Shown piece by piece: positions 54,846 through 62,519 of a stretch of DNA of 64,000 nucleotides. The DNA comes from Streptomyces sp. NBC_01551 (GTDB lineage: Bacteria; Actinomycetota; Actinomycetes; Streptomycetales; Streptomycetaceae), in assembly GCF_026339935.1 (NCBI RefSeq), contig NZ_JAPEPX010000001.1, positions 4,645,501 through 4,709,500 of the forward strand, read 5' to 3'. Position 1 is the stretch's first letter. Every line of letters begins with the position of its first letter. The notes beneath the pieces are model-generated. The model made no database searches. It saw only the letters and a list, made by a program, of their open reading frames with translations, and was not told the DNA's origin. The position numbers and the translations under genes were made by a program.

Positions 54846-55613
54846 ATGACCATCTCTCTCGAAGTCTCCGAAGGCGTCGGCACCATCCGCCTGGACCGGC
54901 CGCCCATGAACGCCCTGGACATCGCCACCCAGGACCGGCTGCGTGAGCTCGCGGTGGAGGCCACCGACCGGGCCGACGTCCGCGCGGTGATCATCTACGG
55001 CGGCGAGAAGGTGTTCGCGGCCGGCGCGGACATCAAGGAGATGCAGGTGATGGACCACGCGGCCATGGTCGCCCGGTCCCGCGCGCTCCAGGACGCCTTC
55101 ACCGCCGTGGCGCGGATCCCCAAGCCCGTCGTCGCGGCCGTCACCGGCTACGCCCTGGGCGGCGGCTGCGAGCTCGCGCTCTGCGCCGACTACCGGATCG
55201 CCGCCGACAACGCGAAGCTCGGCCAGCCCGAGATCCTGCTCGGCCTGATCCCGGGTGCCGGCGGCACCCAGCGGCTGTCCCGGCTGATCGGCCCGTCCCG
55301 GGCCAAGGACCTGATCTTCACCGGCCGGATGGTCAAGGCCGACGAGGCGCTCACCCTCGGGCTGGTGGACCGGGTCGTGCCGGCCGCCGAGGTGTACGAG
55401 CAGGCGCACGCCTGGGCCGCGAAGCTGGCGCAGGGTCCGTCGATCGCGCTGCGCGCGGCCAAGGAGTGCGTGGACGCGGGCCTGGAGGCCGACATCGACA
55501 CCGGGCTGACCATCGAACGCAACTGGTTCGCGGGCCTGTTCGCCACCGAGGACCGCGAGCGCGGGATGCGAAGCTTCGTCGAAGAGGGCCCGGGCAAGGC
55601 CAAGTTCCTCTGA
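54846..55613 (+). CDS. Enoyl-CoA hydratase/isomerase family protein
   Basis: A 255-residue crotonase-fold enzyme that probably hydrates trans-2-enoyl-CoA in fatty acid or amino acid breakdown. It shows the oxyanion-hole segments FAAGADIKEM and YALGGGCELALCADYRIA, and the catalytic glutamates in GQPEILLGLIPGAGGTQRL (both Glu positions present, as in true hydratases). The C-terminal dimer helix region is complete. The start is the ATG at 54846. It is transcribed alone after a terminator. Substrate range cannot be told from sequence. Confidence 0.93.
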   Translation: MTISLEVSEGVGTIRLDRPPMNALDIATQDRLRELAVEATDRADVRAVIIYGGEKVFAAGADIKEMQVMDHAAMVARSRALQDAFTAVARIPKPVVAAVTGYALGGGCELALCADYRIAADNAKLGQPEILLGLIPGAGGTQRLSRLIGPSRAKDLIFTGRMVKADEALTLGLVDRVVPAAEVYEQAHAWAAKLAQGPSIALRAAKECVDAGLEADIDTGLTIERNWFAGLFATEDRERGMRSFVEEGPGKAKFL

Positions 55614-55723
55614 GCGGTGGCCCGTCCGGGGCCTGGCGGTGGCGCGTTCGCGCCCCGTCCTCCCTGTGGGTGGATTAGCCAGGCCTTAAAGGAGCCTTAA
55701 GGAGAAGCGGTGATCCACTCGCG

Positions 55724-55780
55724 GTGATCGGATTCTGGCGGTGCGTAAGGACAGGTCAGAGCATCCTTCCCACCCTCTGA
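55724..55780 (+). CDS. Possible 18-codon leader peptide ORF
   Basis: A GTG-initiated 18-codon frame (peptide starting VIGFWRCVRTG) overlaps by GTGA the stop of an even shorter 5-codon frame (55710-55727). Two tandem Shine-Dalgarno-like sequences (AAAGGAG and AAGGAG, 55688-55704) precede them. A perfect intrinsic terminator follows 25 bases later. The arrangement could be a leader peptide/attenuator or a small RNA, but it may be chance. Confidence 0.25.
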   Translation: MIGFWRCVRTGQSILPTL

Positions 55781-55805
55781 TTGCCGTACGCATATGCCGC
55801 GACGA

Positions 55806-55838
55806 CCCCCCGGAACGCTTGATTCCGGGGGGTGTTTT
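55806..55838 (+). terminator. Orphan intrinsic terminator with U tract
   Basis: A perfect 10-bp stem (CCCCCCGGAA with TTCCGGGGGG) and a 7-base loop, followed by TGTTTT. It lies 193 bases after the enoyl-CoA hydratase stop and 48 bases before the next start. It may therefore end the upstream gene, or a small transcript of its own starting in the 55620-55710 region. Confidence 0.8.
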
Positions 55839-55885
55839 CCTGCGGAACGGCCCGGACGGGCGCCTTGGCCCTCCATGATGGGTGC

Positions 55886-56389
55886 ATGGCGGGCCTGGAG
55901 GGTGTGGAACAGCCGCGGCAGCGCAGCAGCGCTTCGTCCGTGCGGCTCACGGCGGCTCTTGAGGACGAACAGGGCCTCAAGGCGCTGGAGTTGTACGGGA
56001 ATCCTGCCGAGGCGGAAGTGACGTTGCCGTCCATGCCCGAGTCCGCGAGCACCGCGCGGCGGCTGACGCAGTGCGTGGTGATCCGGCTCTGGGGTCTCTC
56101 GCCGCAGATCGCGGAGCATGCGGTGCTGCTGGTCTCCGAACTCGTCGGCAACGCCGTGCGGCACACCGGGGCCCGGTCCTTCGGCTTACGGATGCTGCGC
56201 CGGCGCGGCTGGATCCGCGTCGAGGTGCGCGACCCCTCGCGCGGGCTGCCCTGCCTGATGCCGGTGCACGAGCTGGACACGACCGGCCGGGGGCTGTTCC
56301 TCGTCGACAAGCTGTCCGACCGCTGGGGTGCGGACCTGCTGCCGCGCGGCAAGATCACCTGGTTCGAGATGCGCGTCGCGGACCGCTGA
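55886..56389 (+). CDS. Anti-sigma-factor-type ATP-binding protein (HATPase_c_2)
   Basis: A 167-residue protein with an RsbW/SpoIIAB-like histidine-kinase-type ATPase fold. It carries the N-box SELVGNAVRHTG and the G1/G2-like region VRDPSRGLP...TGRGLFLVDKLSDRWG. Streptomyces has dozens of such small kinases, thought to bind sigma factors or anti-anti-sigma proteins. The N-terminal 60 residues are not conserved in pattern. The ATG at 55886 lacks a strong ribosome binding site; an ATG at 55832 would add 18 residues but overlaps the terminator tail. Partners are unknown. Confidence 0.88.
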   Translation: MAGLEGVEQPRQRSSASSVRLTAALEDEQGLKALELYGNPAEAEVTLPSMPESASTARRLTQCVVIRLWGLSPQIAEHAVLLVSELVGNAVRHTGARSFGLRMLRRRGWIRVEVRDPSRGLPCLMPVHELDTTGRGLFLVDKLSDRWGADLLPRGKITWFEMRVADR

Positions 56390-56421
56390 GCCCCGACGCC
56401 ACCCACCCTCCGAAAACGCCA

Positions 56422-56460
56422 GAAACCCCCTGTCGCCGTGGTGGGCGCTGCGGGGGTTTC
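56422..56460 (+). terminator. Hairpin terminator after the ATP-binding protein gene
   Basis: A 9-bp stem GAAACCCCC/GGGGGTTTC with a 21-base loop, about 30 bases after the stop. A second hairpin (11-bp arms CGCCGAGGATC, 56468-56500) follows immediately. Confidence 0.65.
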
Positions 56461-56785
56461 ATGGGTGCGCCGAGGATCTGAGGGGGTGTGATCCTCGGCG
56501 TGAAGACTTCGCTCGGGTCAACGGGAAGCCGTGATTTCGACTATGGCAGACGAGGGCCCAAACGCCAAAAGTCCCGACTCGGACATAAGTGTGCAAATCC
56601 TAAGAGTTTCCACCTAAATCCTAGGTGAGGTGGGCCACTCGCCTCGTAATCAATGAATAAGTATCGATGCCTCGGTGTAATTCGTTGATCACGCGCCTGA
56701 CATCCCAGCATGTGGACCGCCCCGCCAAAGGTCCCAAATTGGGTCAATCATTACCATCTGCTCCCACACGCCCTTAAATGGGCAG
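56461..56785. other. Lower-GC intergenic region with several inverted repeats
   Basis: About 325 bases, clearly less GC-rich than the rest of the window (especially 56570-56780), with no convincing gene. It holds an 11-bp-arm hairpin (56468-56500). It also has a CACCTA/TAGGTG inverted repeat (56611-56627) whose loop region repeats the AAATCCTA seen at 56595-56602. This is probably the promoter region of the deacetylase-like gene, possibly with a small RNA. Confidence 0.4.
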
Positions 56786-57583
56786 GTGCTCAGCTACCCG
56801 GACCGTCGATCCGCTCTCCGCGCCGGGACGGCGGTCGCCGTCGGCGCCCTCGCCGCGGCCTGCGGCACGAGCGGCCGTACCGCCTCCGCCCCCGCGCCCG
56901 CCACCGGCCACGGCACCGCCACCGCCCCCGCGCCCGCCAAGGCACCGGCCGTGGCCCCCGCCCCGCACCGGTTCGCCGGGCAGCCCGTCGAGATCGGGCA
57001 CGGCCCCCGCGACCGCCCCCGGGTCGCCCTCACCTTCCACGGCAACGGGGACCCCGCGACCGCCAGGGCGATCCTCGCCGAGGCCGAGAAGGGCGGCGCC
57101 CGCGTCACCGTGCTGGCCATCGGCACCTGGCTCGACGACCACCCGGAGATGGCCCGCCGGATCCTCGACGGCGGCCACGAACTCGGCAACCACACCCAGC
57201 GCCACCTCGCCGTCAACACCATGCCCGAGGCGGAGGCGTACGCCGAGATCACCGAGTGCGCCCAGCGGCTCAAGCGGCTCACCGGCTCGATCGGCACCTG
57301 GTTCCGGCCCTCCCAGACCCGGTACGCGACCCCGCTCGTGCGGACCCTCGCCCAGCGCGCCGGCTACCCGCACGTCCTCTCGTACGACGTGGACTCCCTC
57401 GACTTCACCTCGCCCGGCGCCGCGGCCGTCCTCCGCACGGTCACCGGGACGATCCGCAGCGGATCGGTGGTGAGCCTGCACTTCGGCTACGCGGACACGG
57501 TCGCCGCGATGCCACCCCTCCTCGAAGAACTCGCGCGCCGCAAGCTGCGCGCGGTGACCACCACGGAGCTGCTGACCCCATGA
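56786..57583 (+). CDS. Polysaccharide-deacetylase-like (NodB-fold) lipoprotein with altered motif 1
   Basis: A 265-residue exported protein. The N-terminus combines twin arginines (Arg7-Arg8) with a lipobox (LAAAC, Cys26), so it is probably a Tat-exported lipoprotein. An Ala/Pro spacer (30-60) leads to a NodB-like domain. The metal motif H-x3-H is intact (His136 and His140 in HTQRH), as is the RP motif (FRPSQTRY). Motif 1, normally T-F-D-D-G, reads TFHGNGD (83-89), so the usual catalytic Asp is replaced by His/Gly. I recall actinobacterial relatives with a similar HGxGD motif. The start is GTG at 56786. The stop overlaps the next gene by ATGA. Confidence 0.85.
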   Translation: MLSYPDRRSALRAGTAVAVGALAAACGTSGRTASAPAPATGHGTATAPAPAKAPAVAPAPHRFAGQPVEIGHGPRDRPRVALTFHGNGDPATARAILAEAEKGGARVTVLAIGTWLDDHPEMARRILDGGHELGNHTQRHLAVNTMPEAEAYAEITECAQRLKRLTGSIGTWFRPSQTRYATPLVRTLAQRAGYPHVLSYDVDSLDFTSPGAAAVLRTVTGTIRSGSVVSLHFGYADTVAAMPPLLEELARRKLRAVTTTELLTP

Positions 57584-58767
57584 CGACCATCCGCCTTCCC
57601 CGGAAGGCCACCGCGCTGTTCGCCGGACTGGTCCTCGCCGCCCTGGCCGGCTGCGGAGCCGGCGACAAGGGCCCGACCGAGGCGCTCGGCTCCAAGGGAC
57701 CGGCCCGCCCGGTCAAGGCGGTCCCGGCCGTTCCGCCCGGCCTGGCGGGGATGCCGCCGCTCCTCGACCCCAACGACGTCTACGCCGCCGACCGGCCGAA
57801 CAGGCTCTCCCCGGTGGTCAAGGACTTCCCGTCCCGCGTCTACGTGCCGAACACCGGCTCCAACACGGTGTCCGTCATCGACCCGGCGACGTACACGGTC
57901 ATCGACACCATCCCGGTCGGCGTCCAGCCCCAGCACGTGGTCCCGTCCTGGGACATGAAGACCCTGTGGGTCAACAACAACCGCGGCCACACGCTCACCC
58001 CGATCAACCCGGCCACCGGCGAGGCCGGCGCGCCCGTCGAGGTGCACGACCCGTACAACCTGTACTTCACGCCGAACGGCAAGTACGCGGTCGTGATGGC
58101 CTCGATGGACCGGGAGCTGGTCTTCCGCGACCCCCACACGATGAACCGGGTGAAGACGGTCCCGGTGACCTGCTTGGGCGTCAACCACGCCGACTTCTCC
58201 GCCGACGGCCGCTACTTCATCGTGAGCTGCGAGTTCTCCGGCGAACTCCTCAAGGTGGACACGGAGAAGATGGAGGTCGTCGGCCAGCAGAAGCTGCCGT
58301 TCGAGGGCGCGATGCCGCAGGACGTCAAGATCTCCCCGGACGGGAAGACCTTCTACGTCGCCGACATGATGGCGCACGGCATGTGGGTGCTCAGCGGCGA
58401 CACGTTCGACGTCCCGAAGCTGCTGCCCACCGGCAAGGGCTGCCACGGCCTGTACGTCAGCCGCGACTCCAAGGAGATGTACGTCTCCAACCGCGGCGAG
58501 GGCAGCATCTCCGTCTTCGACTTCACCCAGAACAAGCTCACCAAGAAGTGGCAGCTGCCCGACGGCGGCAGCCCCGACATGGGCGGCGTCTCCGCCGACG
58601 GCAAGGTGCTGTGGCTCTCGGGCCGCTACAACTCCGAGGTCTACGCGATCGACACGGGGACCGGGCGGCAGCTCGCCAAGATCAAGGTCGGCGGCGGCCC
58701 GCACGGGCTGGCCGTCTACCCGCAACCCGGCCGCTACTCGCTGGGGCACACCGGCATCTTCCGGTGA
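57580..58767 (+). CDS. YncE-like beta-propeller lipoprotein
   Basis: A 395-residue lipoprotein (lipobox LAGC, Cys at about residue 24). A spacer and then a seven-bladed-propeller-like repeat region follow (about 80-390) of the YncE/YVTN type: VYVPNTGSNTVSVIDPAT, LWVNNNRGHTLTPINPAT and MYVSNRGEGSISVFDF are corresponding strands. Such propellers bind partners or ligands and are rarely enzymes. The ATG at 57580 overlaps the stop of the deacetylase-like gene by 4 bases, so the two are co-expressed on the outer face of the membrane and may form a complex. Confidence 0.88.
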   Translation: MTTIRLPRKATALFAGLVLAALAGCGAGDKGPTEALGSKGPARPVKAVPAVPPGLAGMPPLLDPNDVYAADRPNRLSPVVKDFPSRVYVPNTGSNTVSVIDPATYTVIDTIPVGVQPQHVVPSWDMKTLWVNNNRGHTLTPINPATGEAGAPVEVHDPYNLYFTPNGKYAVVMASMDRELVFRDPHTMNRVKTVPVTCLGVNHADFSADGRYFIVSCEFSGELLKVDTEKMEVVGQQKLPFEGAMPQDVKISPDGKTFYVADMMAHGMWVLSGDTFDVPKLLPTGKGCHGLYVSRDSKEMYVSNRGEGSISVFDFTQNKLTKKWQLPDGGSPDMGGVSADGKVLWLSGRYNSEVYAIDTGTGRQLAKIKVGGGPHGLAVYPQPGRYSLGHTGIFR

Positions 58768-58841
58768 CCCCGCAGGAGGGGGCGGGCTGAGGCTGGCGCT
58801 ACCCTGGGCCGGTCAACAAGCACCAAGAAGGGGTGGACCCA

Positions 58842-59054
58842 GTGGCGGACATCGAGAGCGCGCGGACGACGTTCGGCAAGTTCGACGTGAACGGTGACGG
58901 CTTCGTCACGGCCGACGAGTTCCGGGCGGCCATGGCGGCGATGGGTGACCCGTTCGTCACCGGTCCGGTCGCCGACGCCGTCATCGCGGCCAAGGACGTG
59001 AACGGCGACGGCCTGCTGAGCTTCGACGAGTTCTGGGGCTCCCTGAACAAGTAG
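58842..59054 (+). CDS. Small EF-hand calcium-binding protein
   Basis: A 70-residue calmodulin-like protein with two canonical EF-hand loops, DVNGDGFVTADE (about residues 15-26) and DVNGDGLLSFDE (about 51-62), separated by a helical linker. Both loops have all the acidic ligand positions, so both should bind calcium. I chose the GTG at 58842 because AAGAAGGGG lies 8 bases upstream; a GTG at 58833 is inside that site. Small EF-hand proteins of this kind (CabD-like) are known in S. coelicolor as calcium sensors or buffers. It is transcribed alone. Confidence 0.92.
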   Translation: MADIESARTTFGKFDVNGDGFVTADEFRAAMAAMGDPFVTGPVADAVIAAKDVNGDGLLSFDEFWGSLNK

Positions 59055-59070
59055 GCTCCGCGCCTTCCAC

Positions 59071-59107
59071 GGCCCCCGTCGGCCCCCTGCCGGGGCGGGC
59101 GGGGGCT
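59071..59107. terminator. GC-rich hairpin between the EF-hand and PadR genes
   Basis: Outer arms GCCCCCG/CGGGGGC and an inner GCCCC/GGGGC stem. It follows the EF-hand stop by about 17 bases and can serve the convergent padR gene as well. Confidence 0.6.
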
Positions 59108-59129
59108 TGCGGCTGCTCGGGCCTGGGGC

Positions 59130-59164
59130 CTCGGGTCTCGGGTCTCGGGTCTCGGGTCTCGGGT
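59130..59164. repeat. Five perfect tandem 7-bp repeats
   Basis: CTCGGGT is repeated five times without interruption (35 bp) just before the stop codon of the convergent padR gene. It looks like a variable-number tandem repeat produced by slippage. Confidence 0.85.
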
Positions 59165-59171
59165 CCAGGCT

Positions 59172-59738
59172 TCAGGCCGTGCCCTCGACCGGCGGAGCTT
59201 GGGGCCCGATGTCCTCGACCTCGGCCAGGGCCTCCTCCAGCCAGCTGAGCCAGAAGGTCTCCAGGGCGATGCCGCCGCGCAGCACCAGCCGGTGCAGGCG
59301 GTCCTCGTCGGAGCGCCGGCCCGGCGGGAAGTCCTTCTCCTCGATGGCCTCGTAGGTCTCCAGCTGCCGCCGGTGCAGCCCCAGGTGCCGCCGCAGTTCC
59401 CCGGCCAGGCCCTGCGGCCCCACCACGGCCGCCGCCCGGATCCGCAGCAGCAGGGGATCCCGCACGGCCTTCGGGTCCTGCCGCTCGCCGACCCACCGGG
59501 CCAGCTCCGCGCTGCCCGCCGGCAGCACCTCGTACTCCTTCTTCTGCCCCCGTACGGGCACCTCGCTGGGCAGCGCCCGGATCAGCCCGGCCTCCTCCAG
59601 CCGGCCGAGCTCGCGGTAGATCTGCTGGTGCGTCGCGGACCAGAAGTACCCGATCGACTTGTCGAACCGCCGGGTCAGCTCCAGCCCCGACGAGGGCTTC
59701 TCGAGCAGGGCGGTGAGGATGGCGTGCGGGAGCGACAT
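59172..59738 (-). CDS. PadR-family transcriptional regulator
   Basis: A 188-residue regulator. The winged helix-turn-helix (about residues 1-85) opens with LPHAILTALLEKPSSGLELTRRFD and has the typical ATHQQIYRELGRLEEAGL recognition helix and KKEYEVLPAG wing. A C-terminal helical dimerisation region (VirR-type, about 95-185) follows. PadR proteins usually repress a nearby gene and respond to small molecules or phenolics. The neighbour upstream, 9 bases away on the same strand, is the beta-propeller-like gene, so both may share a transcript. Confidence 0.92.
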   Translation of the reverse strand: MSLPHAILTALLEKPSSGLELTRRFDKSIGYFWSATHQQIYRELGRLEEAGLIRALPSEVPVRGQKKEYEVLPAGSAELARWVGERQDPKAVRDPLLLRIRAAAVVGPQGLAGELRRHLGLHRRQLETYEAIEEKDFPPGRRSDEDRLHRLVLRGGIALETFWLSWLEEALAEVEDIGPQAPPVEGTA

Positions 59739-59747
59739 GCGGCCATC

Positions 59748-60722
59748 CTAGGGACGCGGGAGGTCCAGGACCGCTATGCCGTCCTCGATCGCGAGGGCCA
59801 GGCGGGTGCCGTCGGGGTGGAGCGCCGCCACCGGTTCGGGGCCCCGGCCGTACGGCGACTCGTCGCGCGGCGCCGCGACGTCCCGCCATGCGGCGAGCAC
59901 CGCCCCGGTGGTCGCGTCGACCAGGCGGGGATGTCCGTACAGCGCGAGCACCCGGTCGCCGCCGCAGGCGACGAGCGTCCCCCAGGGCGACTCGGCCGGG
60001 CCGCGGTGCAGCCAGCGCTCCTCGGCGAAGGACCAGACCCCGAGTGCGCGCGGCCCCAGTGCGTCCGGGCCGGGGGGAGAGCGCCGCGCGGCGGTCGTCG
60101 CGACGGCGAACCGGTCCCCGTCGAGCCAGCAGACCGAGCCCACCTCCCCGTACACGGCCGCCAAGGGGAGGATCCCCTCGTAGTCGAGGGTGCAGGAGTT
60201 CGCGAGGGCGGCCGCCACGTCGTACACCGGCGCGATACCGTCCTCGATCCAGCCGAACCCGGCCGCCGCCAGCCGGCGGCCGTCCGGGGCGATCGAGATC
60301 CGGGAGCCGTGATTGCCCAGGATGCGCTTGTAGTAGGAGGCCAGGGACATCCCCGACACGAGCTCCTCGATCTCCAGCACCGACCCGGGGGCGTAGACGA
60401 GGACCTCGCGGCCGTCCGGCAGCTCGGCCACGGCCATCGCGCGGTCGATGCTGCTCCGGTCGGCGGCCCGGGGGACCTGGCGCACGACGTCCTGGCCGTC
60501 GAGCAGCAGGGCCTCGCCGCCGCGCTGCTCGTACACCACCGTCCAACGGCCCGAGGGCGAGTGGGCGGCCCGGTCGAAGGGGTGCGGCGGGTTCCACGTG
60601 CCGGGCCGCGCGGTGCCGTCCGCCGTCCAGCGGCGGAACCCGCCCACGGCGTCCACCAGTTCATCGCCGTCCCACCGGAGGGACTTGGGGGCGCTCGTCG
60701 CCTTGAATATCCGCATGATCAT
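59748..60722 (-). CDS. Beta-propeller/WD40-like protein, unknown function
   Basis: A 324-residue cytoplasmic protein without a signal peptide. Repeated strands with patterns such as HSPSGRWTVVYE, SIAPDGRRLAAAGFG and ALHPDGTRLALAIEDG suggest a degenerate beta-propeller. I recognise no enzyme motif. The ATG at 60722 (or the second ATG two codons later) is only 5 bases from the edge of a 168-bp MITE, so the native upstream region has been displaced. It precedes padR on the same strand. Confidence 0.7.
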   Translation of the reverse strand: MIMRIFKATSAPKSLRWDGDELVDAVGGFRRWTADGTARPGTWNPPHPFDRAAHSPSGRWTVVYEQRGGEALLLDGQDVVRQVPRAADRSSIDRAMAVAELPDGREVLVYAPGSVLEIEELVSGMSLASYYKRILGNHGSRISIAPDGRRLAAAGFGWIEDGIAPVYDVAAALANSCTLDYEGILPLAAVYGEVGSVCWLDGDRFAVATTAARRSPPGPDALGPRALGVWSFAEERWLHRGPAESPWGTLVACGGDRVLALYGHPRLVDATTGAVLAAWRDVAAPRDESPYGRGPEPVAALHPDGTRLALAIEDGIAVLDLPRP

Positions 60723-60727
60723 GAAGC

Positions 60728-60895
60728 CTAGGTCCTGTCGTCACAGTGGCGCCGGTCGGGCCCGCGGCGTCCGGCGCCGTGCATCGCAAGGCGGAGGGGC
60801 GCCCGCGTACTGGGCGTACTCGGGTGCCCCGACAACGCGGCGAGGCGCGGTGCCGGGCGTCGCGGGCCAGGCGCCACTTTGACGACAGGACCTAG
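60728..60895. mobile_element. 168-bp MITE with near-perfect terminal inverted repeats
   Basis: The two ends (60728-60753 and 60870-60895) are inverted copies that match at 25 of 26 positions, each starting CTAGGTCCTGTCGTCA. The inside is also largely self-complementary, so the whole element can fold into one long hairpin. Both ends sit at CTAG, consistent with insertion at a CTAG/TA target as in some IS5-type elements. It has no coding capacity and would need a transposase in trans. It lies between cbiO (stop 60949) and the start of the beta-propeller-like gene. Confidence 0.85.
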
Positions 60896-60948
60896 CGCGG
60901 GCGGGTGCTCGGCCGCGCGGTGGTGGCCGGCCGCCGCGCCGTGCGGCC

Positions 60949-61770
60949 CTACGTCCAGGCGGACAGCGCCTCCGGGGTCTTGGGGCCCGGGGCGGTTTCG
61001 GCGAGCAGGTTCCGGGTGCGCAGGAAGGCGGTCACCGCGGGGGACCAGGCCTGGCGCAGGCCCGCCGACGCCAGCAGGTCCGGGTCCGAGAGCAGGGTCT
61101 GCGCCGGGCCGACGCGGATGCCCGACGGGGTCAGGACCGCCGCGTCGTCGGCCCAGCGGACCGCGAGGTCGACGTCGTGCGTGGCCATGACCACCGTGGT
61201 GCCCGCCGCGCGCAGGCCCGCCAGGACGTCCAGCAGCCGTTCCTGCCCGTCCGGGTCCAGGCCCGCCGTCGGTTCGTCCAGGATCAGCACGCGCGGCGCC
61301 ATCGCCACCGCGCCCGCGATCGCCGCCCGCTTGCGCTGGCCGTACGACAGCAGGTGCGTCGGGCGGCCGCGCAGCGCCGTGATGTCCAGCGCGGCGAGTG
61401 CGGAGTCCACCCGGGACCGGACCTCGTCCACCGGCAGCCCCATGTTCATCGGGCCGAAGGAGACGTCCTGTTCCACCGACGCCGCGAACAGCTGGTCGTC
61501 CGGGTCCTGCACCACCAGCTGGACCGAGGTCCGCAACCGGGTCAGCCCGGCCCGGTCGTACGCCACCACCGCGCCGTCGAGCCGGAGCTCGCCCGGACCC
61601 GGCTTCAGGCCGCCGCTCAGCAGCCGCATCAGCGTGGTCTTGCCGCTGCCGTTGCGGCCCAGCAGGACCAGCGCCCGGCCCTCGAGGATCCCGAAGTCCA
61701 CGCCGGACAGCACCGCCGGACCGTCCTCGTACGCGTAGCCCGCGCCGACCAGCTCCACCAACCGCGTCAC
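60949..61770 (-). CDS. cbiO: Cobalt ECF transporter ATPase CbiO
   Basis: A 273-residue ABC ATPase that powers cobalt uptake. It has Walker A (GRNGSGKTT), the Q-loop VVQDPDDQLF (typical of the ECF group), the signature LSYGQRKRAA, Walker B (VLILDEPTAGLDP) and the H-loop ATHDVDL. The GTG at 61770 overlaps the cbiQ stop by 4 bases (GTGA). It is the last gene of the cbiMNQO operon and needs the membrane subunits CbiM, CbiN and CbiQ. The riboswitch upstream of cbiM indicates control by cobalamin. Confidence 0.95.
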   Translation of the reverse strand: MTRLVELVGAGYAYEDGPAVLSGVDFGILEGRALVLLGRNGSGKTTLMRLLSGGLKPGPGELRLDGAVVAYDRAGLTRLRTSVQLVVQDPDDQLFAASVEQDVSFGPMNMGLPVDEVRSRVDSALAALDITALRGRPTHLLSYGQRKRAAIAGAVAMAPRVLILDEPTAGLDPDGQERLLDVLAGLRAAGTTVVMATHDVDLAVRWADDAAVLTPSGIRVGPAQTLLSDPDLLASAGLRQAWSPAVTAFLRTRNLLAETAPGPKTPEALSAWT

Positions 61771-62516
61771 AGATACAGCTCCTTGAGTACGAGAGTGGCG
61801 GCGATCAGGGTGCCCAGCAGGGCCCCGGTCGCCGCGAGGAACCGCCACGACAGCGACGCCTGCGGTACGAGCACGCGCAGCGCGCCGTCGTAGCCCCGCC
61901 CGGCCAGGCCCTCCTGGAGCCGCCCGGCACGGTCGAAGGCCCGTACGAACGAGGTCGCCGCGAGCCCGGCCAGCGAACGCCACATCGCGGCCCGGCCCCT
62001 CTGCCCGAGGCGGGCCGCCTGGGCGCGCCGGACCTGGGCGAGCGAGTCCAGCAGCAGGAACCCGATCCGGTACATCACCAGCGCGACGTCCACCACCGGC
62101 GCCGGGACCCCCGCCCGGACCAGCCGGGGCAGCACGTCCGAGACGGGGGTGGTGAAGGCGAACAGCAGCACGCCGAGGGAGGCCGCCGAGGTCCGCAGGA
62201 GCAGTTCGGCGGCGTGCCGGGGCCCGTCGGGGGCGAGCGAGACCAGGCCCGCCGGGCCGCCGACCGCGAACAGCAGCGGCAGCGCCCCGGTGAAGCAGAA
62301 CCCGAGCGGGATCCGGAACGCCCGCCACAGCTGGCGGCCGGCCACCCCGGCGGGGCCGAGGAGCACCGCGAGGGTGGCGGCGGCCACCAGCGGCCCGCCG
62401 GGCCAGGGCGGCAGGGAGACCGCCGTGACGGTGAGGCCGAGTCCGAGCAGTGCCTTTTCGAGCGGGTGGCGGCGGCGCCAGCGGCTGCCGTGCGCCGCCA
62501 CGTCGATCGGCAGCAC
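61767..62516 (-). CDS. cbiQ: Cobalt ECF transporter transmembrane subunit CbiQ
   Basis: A 249-residue membrane protein of the energy-coupling (T component) family. About five to six hydrophobic helices are visible, with the cytoplasmic coupling segments carrying A-R-G-like motifs (LAQVRRAQAARLGQRGRA and QEGLAGRGY). It links CbiO to the substrate-binding CbiM. The start is GTG at 62516, 3 bases after the cbiN stop, and the end overlaps cbiO by 4 bases. Confidence 0.92.
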   Translation of the reverse strand: MLPIDVAAHGSRWRRRHPLEKALLGLGLTVTAVSLPPWPGGPLVAAATLAVLLGPAGVAGRQLWRAFRIPLGFCFTGALPLLFAVGGPAGLVSLAPDGPRHAAELLLRTSAASLGVLLFAFTTPVSDVLPRLVRAGVPAPVVDVALVMYRIGFLLLDSLAQVRRAQAARLGQRGRAAMWRSLAGLAATSFVRAFDRAGRLQEGLAGRGYDGALRVLVPQASLSWRFLAATGALLGTLIAATLVLKELYL

Positions 62517-62519
62517 CGG

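Noticed and set aside
56541..56747. 68-codon minus-strand open frame in the low-GC gap
   Set aside because: No ribosome binding site, composition unlike coding Streptomyces DNA (no third-position GC bias), and it overlaps several inverted repeats.
60448..60882. Plus-strand 144-codon frame running through the MITE
   Set aside because: It reads through both arms of an inverted repeat, is antisense to the beta-propeller gene, and has no recognisable domain.
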